The position numbers and the translations under genes were made by a program. A DNA stretch of 64,000 bases from HK1 sp965202735 (GTDB taxonomy: Bacteria > Pseudomonadota > Gammaproteobacteria > HK1), in contig OZ241844.1 in the NCBI GenBank assembly GCA_965202735.1, positions 1,302,001 to 1,366,000 on the forward strand, in the 5' to 3' direction. The notes below the pieces were generated by a model. That model ran no database searches, was not told the DNA's origin, and saw only the letters and a program-made list of their open reading frames with translations. Positions 34,410-42,744 of the stretch are shown one piece after another (positions within the stretch are counted from its first letter, which is position 1; each line of letters opens with the position of its first letter).

Positions 34410-35552
34410 ATGTCGACGTCGATCACCTGGAAGACCGTGGTCACTTCCTCGTCGATCCTGTCGCTGGCGCTGGTGGGCGATGCGCTGATCTACGCCGTGC
34501 TGCCGGTTCACGCGGAAGCGTTCGGCGTCAGCCTGGTCTGGGTGGGGGTGCTGCTTTCGGCAAACCGGTTCGTGCGCGTGCTCGCGTACGGCTGGATCGC
34601 GAAGTCCGCCCAGCGATTCGGGCTTCGCAGACTGTGCATCGCGGCGCTGCTGGCCGCGATCGTTTCCACCGCGATGTACGGGCTGGCGACGGGCGCCGCT
34701 GCGCTTCTGCTCGCCCGAATCCTCTGGGGACTTGCATTCGCCGGGTTGTTGTTGGTTACGCTCGGCCATGCCGTGCACGATCGGGCCCGGGTGGGCTCAC
34801 GGCTGGGCTGGAGCCGCGCCATACAGCACGTCGGGCCCATCCTGGCGTTGGTCGCCGGAGCATGGCTGACCGGGTTTCTGGGGCCGCAGGCGGTATTCGT
34901 GTGGCTGGCCCTGTTGACGGCGACCGCCATACCGCTCGCGTTGTCGCTGCCCGCCGACCGGACCGGAGGCGGGGCGCCCGTGTCCGCCCGGAGCCTCGGC
35001 CGTCCGACCCCGATGGATCTGCTGTTCGCATTTCAGGGATTCGGTGTCGACGGTGTGTTCGTGGTCAGTATCACGCTGTTGCTGGCACAGGAGCTGCCGC
35101 TCGATCTCGCGGTTCTGTCGGGCGCTTCGCTGCTTGCGGTGCGCCACGTCTGCGATGCGGTGGGCGCGCCGTTGTTCGGCCGCATCGGCGACCGTCACGG
35201 AGCGGGACGCATTCTGGTCGTGACCATGGCCTGCACCGCGGTCGGATTCTTCGGTATCGCATGGGGATTCACGATCGCCGGAGCGCTGATGATGCTGTTC
35301 TCTCGAAGCGCGCTCACGGTTCTGGGGCCGGCAGTCGTCGTTCAGCGGATTGCGCCCACGCAGTCCGCCATCGGGGATCTGGCCCGCATGCACGCGTGGC
35401 GTGACCTCGGAGCGGCAATGGGTCCGCTGGCCGCCGGCGTGTTGCTGACGGTGACCTCCGCCGAGCTGTTGCACGGCGTCATGGGCGTGCTGGCGACGGT
35501 GGGAATGCTGGCCTGGGCAGCCGATCAGCGAAAGCGCAGGCCAGCGGCCTGA
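34410..35552 (+). CDS. MFS transporter
   Basis: This is a 380-residue major-facilitator permease with about eleven hydrophobic segments and a shortened loop; the A-motif-like FGRIGDRHGAGRIL is seen in the second half (near 250) and YGWIAKSAQRFGLRR in the first half. It lies 178 bp after the sulfatase gene on the same strand and may export or import the reaction product. The gap before it (34232-34409) shows no gene. The substrate is unknown. Confidence 0.82.
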   Translation: MSTSITWKTVVTSSSILSLALVGDALIYAVLPVHAEAFGVSLVWVGVLLSANRFVRVLAYGWIAKSAQRFGLRRLCIAALLAAIVSTAMYGLATGAAALLLARILWGLAFAGLLLVTLGHAVHDRARVGSRLGWSRAIQHVGPILALVAGAWLTGFLGPQAVFVWLALLTATAIPLALSLPADRTGGGAPVSARSLGRPTPMDLLFAFQGFGVDGVFVVSITLLLAQELPLDLAVLSGASLLAVRHVCDAVGAPLFGRIGDRHGAGRILVVTMACTAVGFFGIAWGFTIAGALMMLFSRSALTVLGPAVVVQRIAPTQSAIGDLARMHAWRDLGAAMGPLAAGVLLTVTSAELLHGVMGVLATVGMLAWAADQRKRRPAA

Positions 35553-35770
35553 CCCGTGTCCTCCCAGCCCATTCATCCCGCCGCGCGCTTGCGTCGCGTC
35601 GACTGTCGACTGATGCGTTTCACGGGAGGCTCCTTGCACTGAATGCCAGTGCGGGGGTCGTGTTGTGATTCCAACACGTGGGGAGAAGCGCTCGGCCATG
35701 GCCTCGCACTTCTGATTCAGGGTACCTGCACTCGTTGCAGGCACAACACCGCTTTTTGCTGTAATCCATC
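35553..35770. other. convergent intergenic region with two small hairpins
   Basis: Hairpins CGTGTTG-N6-CAACACG (35659-35678) and CCTGCA-N5-TGCAGG (35725-35741) lie between the convergent MFS and aldehyde dehydrogenase genes; the second is followed ten bases later by a T5 run (35753-35757). A weak bidirectional terminator is possible. No gene is seen. Confidence 0.4.
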
Positions 35771-37189
35771 TCAGTCGTTGCCGTACGCGGCGAGGTAGTC
35801 GCCGAAGAGTTCCTCGTCGGCGGGAATGTGCTCGGGGATCGGCACCGACAGCCACGTGTAGTTGAGGAAGTGGCGCCAGTCGATGTTGTCGCTGGTCATG
35901 TTGCCGGCCCAGCTCCCGCACCCCAGGGTGTCGGTCGTCGGCTGCCCGTTGAACCAGCTCCCGCTGTTCGCCGCCGCATGCGGCATGTTGCAGTTCAGAC
36001 GCCCCACGTTGGCCTGCTGCGCGAGCTCCACGCGGCGCTCGTCGCGCTCGCTGTGCAGCGACGCGGAGTGGCCGGCGCCGGAGAAGTCCAGGATCCGGTT
36101 GAGTCGCGCGCACATCTCCGAGAAGTCGTTCCACTTCCACAACGTCAGCGTCGGAGAGATCTTCTCCCCCGAGAAGCGGTCCTCGGGTCCGACCTTCTCG
36201 CCCACGACCATCAGGAAGCGGGTGTCTTCCGGGACCTCGAGCCCCGCCTTGGCGGCGATCCAGGTGGCGGACTTCGCCACCAGCGCCCGGTTCAGGTGCG
36301 TGCCGTCGGGCCAGTAGAAGGTGCGGAGCTTCTCCCGTTCCTCGGTCGAGCAGAGGTAGCCGCCGACCGCCTGGAGCTCCCCGACCATCCGGTCGTAAAC
36401 GCTCTCCTCCACCGCCACCGCGTTCTCCGACGAGCAGGAGGCGGAATTGTTGGCGCACTTGGACTTCACGATCTTCTCGGCCGTGGCCCGCAGGTCCGCC
36501 GTGTCGTCGATGATCGACACCACGTTGCCGGCGCCTACGGTGTGACAGGGGGTTGCCGCCTCGTAGACCACCTTGACGAGCGCCGCGCCGCCCGTGGCCA
36601 CCGCGAAGTCGCAGTGCTCCATCAGCTCGCGGGTCTTGTCGTGGCTCGGCTCGCGGATGCAGAGCGCGAGGTCCTCCGGCGCCCCCACCTTCCCGAGCGC
36701 CCTGCGGATGTGCTCCACCGCGAGGTTCGAGCTGCCCGGCGTGCGCGGGTGCGGCGAGACGATCATGGCGTTGCGCGTCTTCAGCAGCGCGAGCCCGATG
36801 CAGCACACCGTCGATTCCGGATTGGTGCAGGGCACCACGTTGGCCACCACCCCGAAGGGCTTGGCGAACTTGCGGATGCCCTTCTCGCGGTCGTCCTCGA
36901 CGAGGTCGCAGGTTCTCGCGCCCTGCTGGTCGCGCATGGTGCCCCTGGTCTTGTTCTGGACCTTGTGGAACTTGTCCTCGAACACGCCGATGCCAGACTC
37001 GTCCACCGCCAGGCGCGCCAGCGCCTCGGCGGTGTCCGGCTTGGAAAGCTCGTACCCCACTGCCTGACAGACCAGGTCCACCCTCTCCTGGGGCCAGGTC
37101 CGGTACTCCTCGAATGCCGCCCGGGCGCGGCGGTAGAGGGCGTGGACGTCGTCGTTGGGGTCGTTGGCGCTGGTCACTGTCTGTTGCAT
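35771..37189 (-). CDS. acylating aldehyde dehydrogenase (AdhE/SauS-type)
   Basis: This 472-residue protein of the CoA-acylating aldehyde dehydrogenase group has VVPCTNPESTVCCIGLALLK and TRNAMIVSPHPRT, with the catalytic cysteine in NNSASCSSENAVAV (near residue 250). These match the acylating enzymes (AdhE N-terminal domain, sulfoacetaldehyde dehydrogenase SauS) and differ from the hydrolysing PhnY. The start at 37189 is the ATG of MQQTVTSANDPND. It would convert an aldehyde (phosphonoacetaldehyde, sulfoacetaldehyde or acetaldehyde) plus CoA to an acyl-CoA with NAD(P). It is the distal gene of the PhnA operon, following two citrate-synthase-like genes. Confidence 0.85.
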   Translation of the reverse strand: MQQTVTSANDPNDDVHALYRRARAAFEEYRTWPQERVDLVCQAVGYELSKPDTAEALARLAVDESGIGVFEDKFHKVQNKTRGTMRDQQGARTCDLVEDDREKGIRKFAKPFGVVANVVPCTNPESTVCCIGLALLKTRNAMIVSPHPRTPGSSNLAVEHIRRALGKVGAPEDLALCIREPSHDKTRELMEHCDFAVATGGAALVKVVYEAATPCHTVGAGNVVSIIDDTADLRATAEKIVKSKCANNSASCSSENAVAVEESVYDRMVGELQAVGGYLCSTEEREKLRTFYWPDGTHLNRALVAKSATWIAAKAGLEVPEDTRFLMVVGEKVGPEDRFSGEKISPTLTLWKWNDFSEMCARLNRILDFSGAGHSASLHSERDERRVELAQQANVGRLNCNMPHAAANSGSWFNGQPTTDTLGCGSWAGNMTSDNIDWRHFLNYTWLSVPIPEHIPADEELFGDYLAAYGND

Positions 37190-37242
37190 GGTCGTGTTTC
37201 CCGCGTGTCGTTCGTACCGATGAAAGTGGTGGTGGATGCGGC

Positions 37243-38295
37243 TCAGATCTTCTTCCCGAGGGATCGCACGCCCGTCTTCTTGCTCGGGTCGTGGATCTCC
37301 TCGACGATGGCGGCGCCGCTTCCGCGCAGCTTCTGCCGCTCCTTGAACGCCGCCAGCCACTCGTCGGGAGAGCCGACCCTCGCAGACCTCGCGTGCTTGT
37401 CCCGCTCCCCGAGCGGCGGCACCGCACGATCCTCAGGACCGTCGTAGAGCTCCTTCGGGGTGAGGTGCTCGCCGAGCCGGGTGCAGCCTTCGCGCTCGAC
37501 TTCCTCGATGTAGTGGGCGCCCGCCCCGAAGGAACGCGTCACCGCAATGATCGCCCAGGTCGCTTCCGGCGTGAATCCGAGGTCCATCATGGTCGCGGCG
37601 ATGGCGCCCAGCAGGTCCACGTCCACCGGTGTATCGCTGAGGTCCCTGGCCGCTTCCGCCATCGCTTCCAGAAAGGCGATGTACTGCCCCGCCACCCCGA
37701 GCTTCTTCGCCCGCGCCAGCATGCGCTTCGCGGCCGGATCTTCCAGGTAGAGATCCGAGATCCCGAGCGCGGGATCGTCGAGGTGCTCCGCCACCAGCTC
37801 TCTCGCCGCCGCTTCGATGGGCTGCCCCGAGGCCTCGGCCTGCCGCATCTTCTCGAGCACCATGTTGCCGAAAGCGGAGAACGCACCGTAGGCGTGTCCG
37901 AACGCGAGGATCGAGGTACCGGCCGCCTGGGTGAGGAACGTCCTGGAGCGGGCGACCATGCGCGACATCAGGGCGGGCAGGGAGAGCCCGTCCTCCAGGG
38001 CGAGGATCATCACGTAGTTCAGCATCCGATCCTCTTCCACGGTGGCGATGCGAGCCTGGAAGTTGACGAAAAGCATGTCGGTCATGCCGTAGCCCTGCTC
38101 CATGAGCTCGGTGGTGTCGTAGCCCCGGGCCACGATGCGATGGACGTTCTTGTAGGCCACCTCGGATAGCCACTGGAACGGCGCGCGGTCGTCGTCGAGA
38201 GGTACGGTCCCGTGCTCGCGCCGCATGTAGTCGAAGGGCAGCTTGGGGCTGCCGAGATTGCCGATCACTGTCTTGTCCCTGGCTTCGTTGCCCAT
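37243..38295 (-). CDS. citrate synthase/citryl-CoA lyase-like protein, degenerate subunit
   Basis: This 350-residue protein has the citrate-synthase fold order: RGYDTTELMEQGYGMTDMLF (cf. G-x-x-L-xx-L), GRLPT-like QARIATVEE, TSILAFGHAYGAFSAFG in place of the catalytic GGxHGGA loop, and DLYLEDPAAKRML in place of GHxxYxxxDPRA. The normal histidines are only partly kept, suggesting a non-catalytic or altered partner of the paralogue at 38314. Both share a C-terminal Y-x-GPEDR-x-VP motif. GGGGAAG supports ATG 38295. Substrate chemistry is unknown; see findings. Confidence 0.8.
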   Translation of the reverse strand: MGNEARDKTVIGNLGSPKLPFDYMRREHGTVPLDDDRAPFQWLSEVAYKNVHRIVARGYDTTELMEQGYGMTDMLFVNFQARIATVEEDRMLNYVMILALEDGLSLPALMSRMVARSRTFLTQAAGTSILAFGHAYGAFSAFGNMVLEKMRQAEASGQPIEAAARELVAEHLDDPALGISDLYLEDPAAKRMLARAKKLGVAGQYIAFLEAMAEAARDLSDTPVDVDLLGAIAATMMDLGFTPEATWAIIAVTRSFGAGAHYIEEVEREGCTRLGEHLTPKELYDGPEDRAVPPLGERDKHARSARVGSPDEWLAAFKERQKLRGSGAAIVEEIHDPSKKTGVRSLGKKI

Positions 38296-38313
38296 CGGAT
38301 CACTTCCCCCTCG

Positions 38314-39210
38314 TCAGATTACCCACTTCCTGTATTCGCCCGAAGTCTTCTGCGCCCTGGCGTACTCCTGCCGTTCCTCCTGACTGGGCACCGGGCGGTC
38401 CTCGGGACCGGCGTACTTGATCATGGAGAGATCGAGCATCTGAACCATGGGCTCGCTCCGAGACGCCGCCCAGGCCCGGCCCTTCTTCATCTGGAACACG
38501 GCGTGTGCCGCGCAACTGAATCCCCGCGAGACGCTGCCGATGCACCAGGCCGCGTTGGGGGAGAACCCGAGGTCCGAGAGCGCCGCGTTGCCTGCGCCCA
38601 CCACGTTCACGCCCACGTAGGACTTGCCCTCCTTCTTCCGCCGGGCGTGAAAGTGCTTCTCGATGCTTCGCTGCAGCTCGTGGTAGACGCCGTTGGTGCC
38701 GAGCTCCTCCTGCTTGAGATGGATCGGCTCGGCCCGGGGGTCGCCGTCGCGGTGCTGGGGCTGGCCCATGCCCATCACCGGCATCCCGGCATCCATGTAG
38801 TCGTCGACCAGCTCTCTGGCGATCTCGTCGACGCTCTTGCCTTCCTTGCGTCCACGCTCCAGGTACTTGTTCATCATGTAGCCGTGGGCCGCCCCGGGGC
38901 CGTGTACGCCGCCGAAGGTCATCACGCCAGCCGCCACCGCGGTGGGCAGGTTGGGACGCCCGGCGGTGACGGCGATGGCGGACCCCGCCGAGGGCGACAT
39001 GGAGTGCTCGAGAAAGCTGCCCATCTCGTAGGTGAGCATCTTCTCCTCGGCCTCCGTGGGGATGCGGCCCTGAAAGAGCACGAACATGGCGTCGCTGAAG
39101 GAGTAGCCCTCCTCGGCCAGATCGCTCAGGTTGTAGCCGCGCACGACCGTCTTCTCCCGGGTCTTGTAGGCAAGGGCGGTCTTGCGCTTGAAAAGCGGGT
39201 CTCTGCTCAT
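38314..39210 (-). CDS. citrate synthase/citryl-CoA lyase-like protein, likely catalytic subunit
   Basis: This is a 298-residue citrate-synthase-superfamily protein. RGYNLSDLAEEGYSFSDAMF and GRIPTEAEEKMLTYEMGSF open the fold. GGVHGPGAAHGY retains the active-site HG, and MGMGQPQHRDGDPRAEPI retains the GxxxHxxxDPRA region. At under 300 residues it is shorter than citrate synthase (about 430) and nearer the citryl-CoA-lyase domain. The start at 39210 begins MSRDPLFKRK. It is 18 bases upstream of its paralogue and probably forms a heteromer with it, condensing or cleaving an acyl-CoA made by the neighbouring acylating dehydrogenase (inference). Confidence 0.82.
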   Translation of the reverse strand: MSRDPLFKRKTALAYKTREKTVVRGYNLSDLAEEGYSFSDAMFVLFQGRIPTEAEEKMLTYEMGSFLEHSMSPSAGSAIAVTAGRPNLPTAVAAGVMTFGGVHGPGAAHGYMMNKYLERGRKEGKSVDEIARELVDDYMDAGMPVMGMGQPQHRDGDPRAEPIHLKQEELGTNGVYHELQRSIEKHFHARRKKEGKSYVGVNVVGAGNAALSDLGFSPNAAWCIGSVSRGFSCAAHAVFQMKKGRAWAASRSEPMVQMLDLSMIKYAGPEDRPVPSQEERQEYARAQKTSGEYRKWVI

Positions 39211-39268
39211 CTCTCGGGCTCCACGTTCGTCTTCATGTCTCAGGCTCCGGGTTCCATTTGCAAGCCCG

Positions 39269-40363
39269 TCAGGGCACGATGGCGGCACGCAGCACGCGGT
39301 GGTTGGCGGCCTTCTCGAAAGCCTCGTCGAGCTGATCCAGGCCGAAGCGCGAATCCACTATCTCGGCGAAGGGGAACCGATCCCGACTGGCCATCACGAA
39401 ATCGAGCGCCTGGACGAGGTGGCGCGGGTGGTAGTTGTGGATGCCCTTCAGGGTGATCCACTTGCGGATCAGGTCGTGGCCGTCGAGCTCGAAGGACGAG
39501 CCGGGGTTGATCACCCCGGCGAGCACGTAGCGTCCGCCGATGCGCAGCATGCGCACACCGGCCGGCACCACCGAGGACACGCCGCACACCTCCAGCACCA
39601 CGTCCGGCCCGTCCGGTGGCGATGCGTCGCGGACCGCCGCGACCAGATCGTCCTCGTCCATCGCACTCACGTCGAACGTGAGGTCGGCTCCGAAACGCTC
39701 GGCCGTCCGCCGGCGGGCGGGCACGGCATCAAGCCCGATGACCCGGGCGGCGCCCCGCGCCCGGGCGATCGCGCAGCCGTAGATTCCCAGCAGTCCCAGA
39801 CCCTGCACCACCACCGTCTCGCCCACCGCGATGGCGGCCGCCTCGGCGACCGAGATCATGGTGGCGACGCCGCAGTTGAGCGGGGTCGCCTCCTCGTCGG
39901 TGAGCGCGTCCGGCAGCTTGAGGATGCCGGTGCCGGGCAGGATGTAGCAGTAGTCGGCGAAGCCGCCGAGGAAGTGGGGGTCGTCGTCCACGTGGTCGTG
40001 GCCGTACTTGCGAAGCCCCGGCGCCTTCTGCGGCATGTCGTGCACGTCGCGGTAGTACGACGGACCGTCGGCGAAGTACTCGGTCCAGGTGATGCGGTCG
40101 CCGGGGGCGAGGGGGTCCCCGCGCAGGTCCTCGCGGACTCCGCCGCCCAGTTGCTCGATGACTCCGATGATCTCGTGGCCCAGGATGCCGGGACACGGGT
40201 TGGGGCGGCGGCCCTCGTAGGAGTGGATGTCCGACCGGCAGATGGTGGACATCGAGATTCGCACCAGCACCTCGCCCGCGCGGGCGTCGCGCACCGGGTA
40301 CTCGCGCACCTCGAACGGCGCGTTCGGCGCCGGGTAGACGACGGCTCGGCCGGTCCTGTTCAT
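39269..40363 (-). CDS. zinc-binding alcohol dehydrogenase, phosphonate-catabolism-associated type
   Basis: This is a 364-residue medium-chain dehydrogenase. STICRSDIHSYEGRR supplies the first zinc ligand and proton relay, GILGHEIIGVIEQLG the second, and QGLGLLGIYGCAIA the nucleotide-binding GxGxxG. The structural four-cysteine zinc lobe is replaced by an insert (WTEYFADGPSYYRDVHDMP), as in TIGR03366, the putative phosphonate-catabolism alcohol dehydrogenase. GAGGAGGAATTC gives a near-ideal Shine-Dalgarno. It may oxidise 2-hydroxyethylphosphonate or reduce an aldehyde in the same pathway. Confidence 0.85.
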   Translation of the reverse strand: MNRTGRAVVYPAPNAPFEVREYPVRDARAGEVLVRISMSTICRSDIHSYEGRRPNPCPGILGHEIIGVIEQLGGGVREDLRGDPLAPGDRITWTEYFADGPSYYRDVHDMPQKAPGLRKYGHDHVDDDPHFLGGFADYCYILPGTGILKLPDALTDEEATPLNCGVATMISVAEAAAIAVGETVVVQGLGLLGIYGCAIARARGAARVIGLDAVPARRRTAERFGADLTFDVSAMDEDDLVAAVRDASPPDGPDVVLEVCGVSSVVPAGVRMLRIGGRYVLAGVINPGSSFELDGHDLIRKWITLKGIHNYHPRHLVQALDFVMASRDRFPFAEIVDSRFGLDQLDEAFEKAANHRVLRAAIVP

Positions 40364-40455
40364 GAATTCCTCCTCTGCGGCCGTTCCCGCAGAGCCGCTG
40401 TCGCCGCCCCTTCAGCGGCCTCCCTCGGCGGTCCGGTGAGAAACGGGAGCTTCGG

Positions 40456-41712
40456 TCACTCGACGATGCCGTTCAGCGCGTAGTCGAACGCCTCGTAGCT
40501 GTGCAGACGTCCATTCTCGGCCCGGCGCGCGTACTCATCGCTCACCGGGCGGCTGAGGATGATCGGCACGTCGGCCTCGTGGACGCTGCCGTGGGTGCGC
40601 AGCCGATGGCCCCTGAGCCCGCCCAGATCGTGGTCCACCTCGCGCGCGCCGATGACGGTACGCACGTCCCCCAGCACCGCCACGTCGCCCTCGGGCCCGA
40701 CCGGCAGGTCGAACTCCCGCGCCACGTCCTCTCGCAACAGCACCCGCTCCAGGCCCGGCACCTCCCGGATGGCGTCGCTCACCCGCGCGCCCGCAAGCCC
40801 CTCGCGGCAGTACACGCGCACGAAGCCGCCGAGCGCCCCGTGGTGGCCCACGAAGGCGTCGGTGATGGGACAGATGACGGTGCTCGCCCCCTCGCCGAAC
40901 TCGGCGTCGAGGATGTCCTGCAGCCACACCACGCAGGGCGTGCCGTCGTCGTTGGTCTTCTCGTTCATGCCGTGGTCGGCGGTGAGTGCGACGGTCGCCC
41001 CCAGCGCCTCGAACGCGCCGAAGCGCGCGTCCAGCTCCGCGTAGAACCGGTCCGCCTCGGGATGGCCCGGCGCATGGGCGTGCTGGATGTAGTCGGTGAG
41101 CGAGAGGTAGAGGAGGTCCGGGCGGCGCTCCTCGAGGAGCCTCAGCCCGGCGTCGAGCACGAACAGCGAGAGGTCCGCGGAGTACATGTCGGGGAGCGGC
41201 CGTCCGACGAGCACGAGCGCGTCCTCGATGCCGTTCTCCTCCATCGTGCAGCGGTCGGCGTGCTGCGAGGAGAAGCTGACCGAGCGGTTGGAGAGGTCCA
41301 TCCCCTTCTGGAGCTGGCGGCGGAGCTTGTCCTTGGCGGTGACCGAGACCACCCGGGCCCCCCGGCGCGAGAACCCGCTCATCACCGAATCGACCCTCAG
41401 CAGCTCGGGGCCGGTCATCACCACCGGCTCGTTCGTCGCCCGGTCGAGGTAGAAGTTCCCGGAGATGCCGTGCACCGAGGCCGGGCACCCGGTGACGATG
41501 GACATGTTGTTCGGGCAGGTGAAGCTCGGCATGGTGCCGTGCGCCACGGTGTGGAAGCCTTCGCGCATCCAGCGCGCGATGGTGGGGATGAGCCCCGCGG
41601 CCACGCCGTGCTCGAGGTAGGCCGGGTCCCCGCCGTCGATGCACACCACCACCACCGGGCGCTCCGGCCAGCGGTAGCCGGTGCCGTTCACCGTCAGGCT
41701 GTCGGCCGTCAT
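40456..41712 (-). CDS. phnA: phosphonoacetate hydrolase
   Basis: This 418-residue alkaline-phosphatase-superfamily protein closely resembles Sinorhizobium PhnA: VNGTGYRWPERPVVVVCIDG, MPSFTCPNNMSIVTGCPASV (catalytic threonine region), ALTADHGMNEKTN, PITDAFVGHHGALGGFVRVY and RTHGSVHEADVPIILSRPV are in matching order. It hydrolyses phosphonoacetate to acetate and phosphate. The start at 41712 is supported by GGAGGAACGAC; a longer frame to 41796 is not needed. It heads a minus-strand operon with alcohol dehydrogenase, two citrate-synthase-like proteins and an acylating dehydrogenase, divergent from the LysR at 41833. PhnY and PhnW, its usual partners, are absent. Confidence 0.93.
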   Translation of the reverse strand: MTADSLTVNGTGYRWPERPVVVVCIDGGDPAYLEHGVAAGLIPTIARWMREGFHTVAHGTMPSFTCPNNMSIVTGCPASVHGISGNFYLDRATNEPVVMTGPELLRVDSVMSGFSRRGARVVSVTAKDKLRRQLQKGMDLSNRSVSFSSQHADRCTMEENGIEDALVLVGRPLPDMYSADLSLFVLDAGLRLLEERRPDLLYLSLTDYIQHAHAPGHPEADRFYAELDARFGAFEALGATVALTADHGMNEKTNDDGTPCVVWLQDILDAEFGEGASTVICPITDAFVGHHGALGGFVRVYCREGLAGARVSDAIREVPGLERVLLREDVAREFDLPVGPEGDVAVLGDVRTVIGAREVDHDLGGLRGHRLRTHGSVHEADVPIILSRPVSDEYARRAENGRLHSYEAFDYALNGIVE

Positions 41713-41832
41713 GTCGTTCCTCCGGCTCCCGTCGTCGCGCGGAGCGGCTCGCCGCTTCGCCCCCATGCACGATAGCAACTGTTCCACTATCATCAAAATC
41801 GAATTTTCACCGATGTGTCATTGATCCGATCG
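41713..41832. promoter_or_regulatory. divergent phnA/LysR control region
   Basis: This 120-bp divergent region contains GATAG-N11-CTATC (41771-41791), an interrupted dyad with the spacing expected for LysR (T-N11-A) sites, followed by an AT-rich stretch (AAAATCGAATTTT). It is the likely binding site of the LysR encoded at 41833. Confidence 0.55.
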
Positions 41833-42717
41833 ATGTATCAGAAGTGGCTGGAGGCGTTTCACATGGTGGCGGTCACCGGCAGCTTCACGCGCGCGGCGCA
41901 GGCGCTGCACGTCGGGCAGCCGACCATTTCCACCCACGTGAAGGCCCTGGAGGCGCACTTCGGCGTGGAGCTCTTCCATCGCCGGAGCCGCAGCGTGAAG
42001 CTCACGCCGACCGGCGAATCCCTGTTCACGATCACCCGCGGTCTGCACGGACATCAGGAGGAGGCGCTCGCCCTTCTGCAGGCCACGCGGGATCTGGAGG
42101 CCGGGTACCTCTCCCTGCACGCGGTGGGGCCGTTCGACGTGATGGAGGTGCTGCAGGTGTTCCGCCGCCGATATCCGGCCGTCACCACATCGGTGCGGCT
42201 GGGCATCGAGGACGAGATCCTCCGCGGGCTCCGCGACTTCGACTGCGACGTGGGGGTCGTCGGCAGGCCGGTGGACGATCCGGACCTCTGCTGCGAGTTC
42301 TACAACCGCCACCGGGTGCTCGTGATCGTCCACGCGGACCACCCTCTCGCGGGGCGGCGCAGCATCCGCCTCGAGGAGCTCGAAGGCTGCGACATGGTGT
42401 TGCGCCCGACTTTCTCCACCACCCGCCAGGCGTTCGACCGTGCACTGAGCGAGGCGGGCGTGACGGTCAGGCCCGTCATGGAGATCAACAGCCGGGAGGC
42501 CAACCGGGAGGCGGTGCGGCGCGGATTCGGAGCGGGCGTGATCTCGGAGACGGAGTTCGCTCCGGCGCTGAACATCCAGGCGCTCCGGGTATACGACACG
42601 GAGATGTCCACGCGGGCGTACCTGGTGTGTCTGGCATCGCGCCGGAGCCGGCCGCTCATCGACACCTTCTTCCGGACCGCCGCCGCCATCGAGCCCGGGC
42701 GCCGGGGCTCGCTCTGA
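41833..42717 (+). CDS. phosphonate-catabolism-type LysR regulator
   Basis: This 294-residue LysR protein is a paralogue of the one at 21064: WLEAFHMVAVTGSFTRAAQA, GQPTISTHVKALEAHFGVEL, FHRRSRSVKLTPTG, and the effector-domain tail NSREANREAVRRGFGAGVIS, which is diagnostic of TIGR03339-type AEP regulators. ATG 41833 is preferred; GTG 41815 would add six residues. It is divergent from phnA and convergent with the PhnE-C-D operon, and probably activates one or both in response to a phosphonate. Confidence 0.88.
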   Translation: MYQKWLEAFHMVAVTGSFTRAAQALHVGQPTISTHVKALEAHFGVELFHRRSRSVKLTPTGESLFTITRGLHGHQEEALALLQATRDLEAGYLSLHAVGPFDVMEVLQVFRRRYPAVTTSVRLGIEDEILRGLRDFDCDVGVVGRPVDDPDLCCEFYNRHRVLVIVHADHPLAGRRSIRLEELEGCDMVLRPTFSTTRQAFDRALSEAGVTVRPVMEINSREANREAVRRGFGAGVISETEFAPALNIQALRVYDTEMSTRAYLVCLASRRSRPLIDTFFRTAAAIEPGRRGSL

Positions 42718-42744
42718 CCCGCCATCCCCGGGGCCGCCGGCCCC

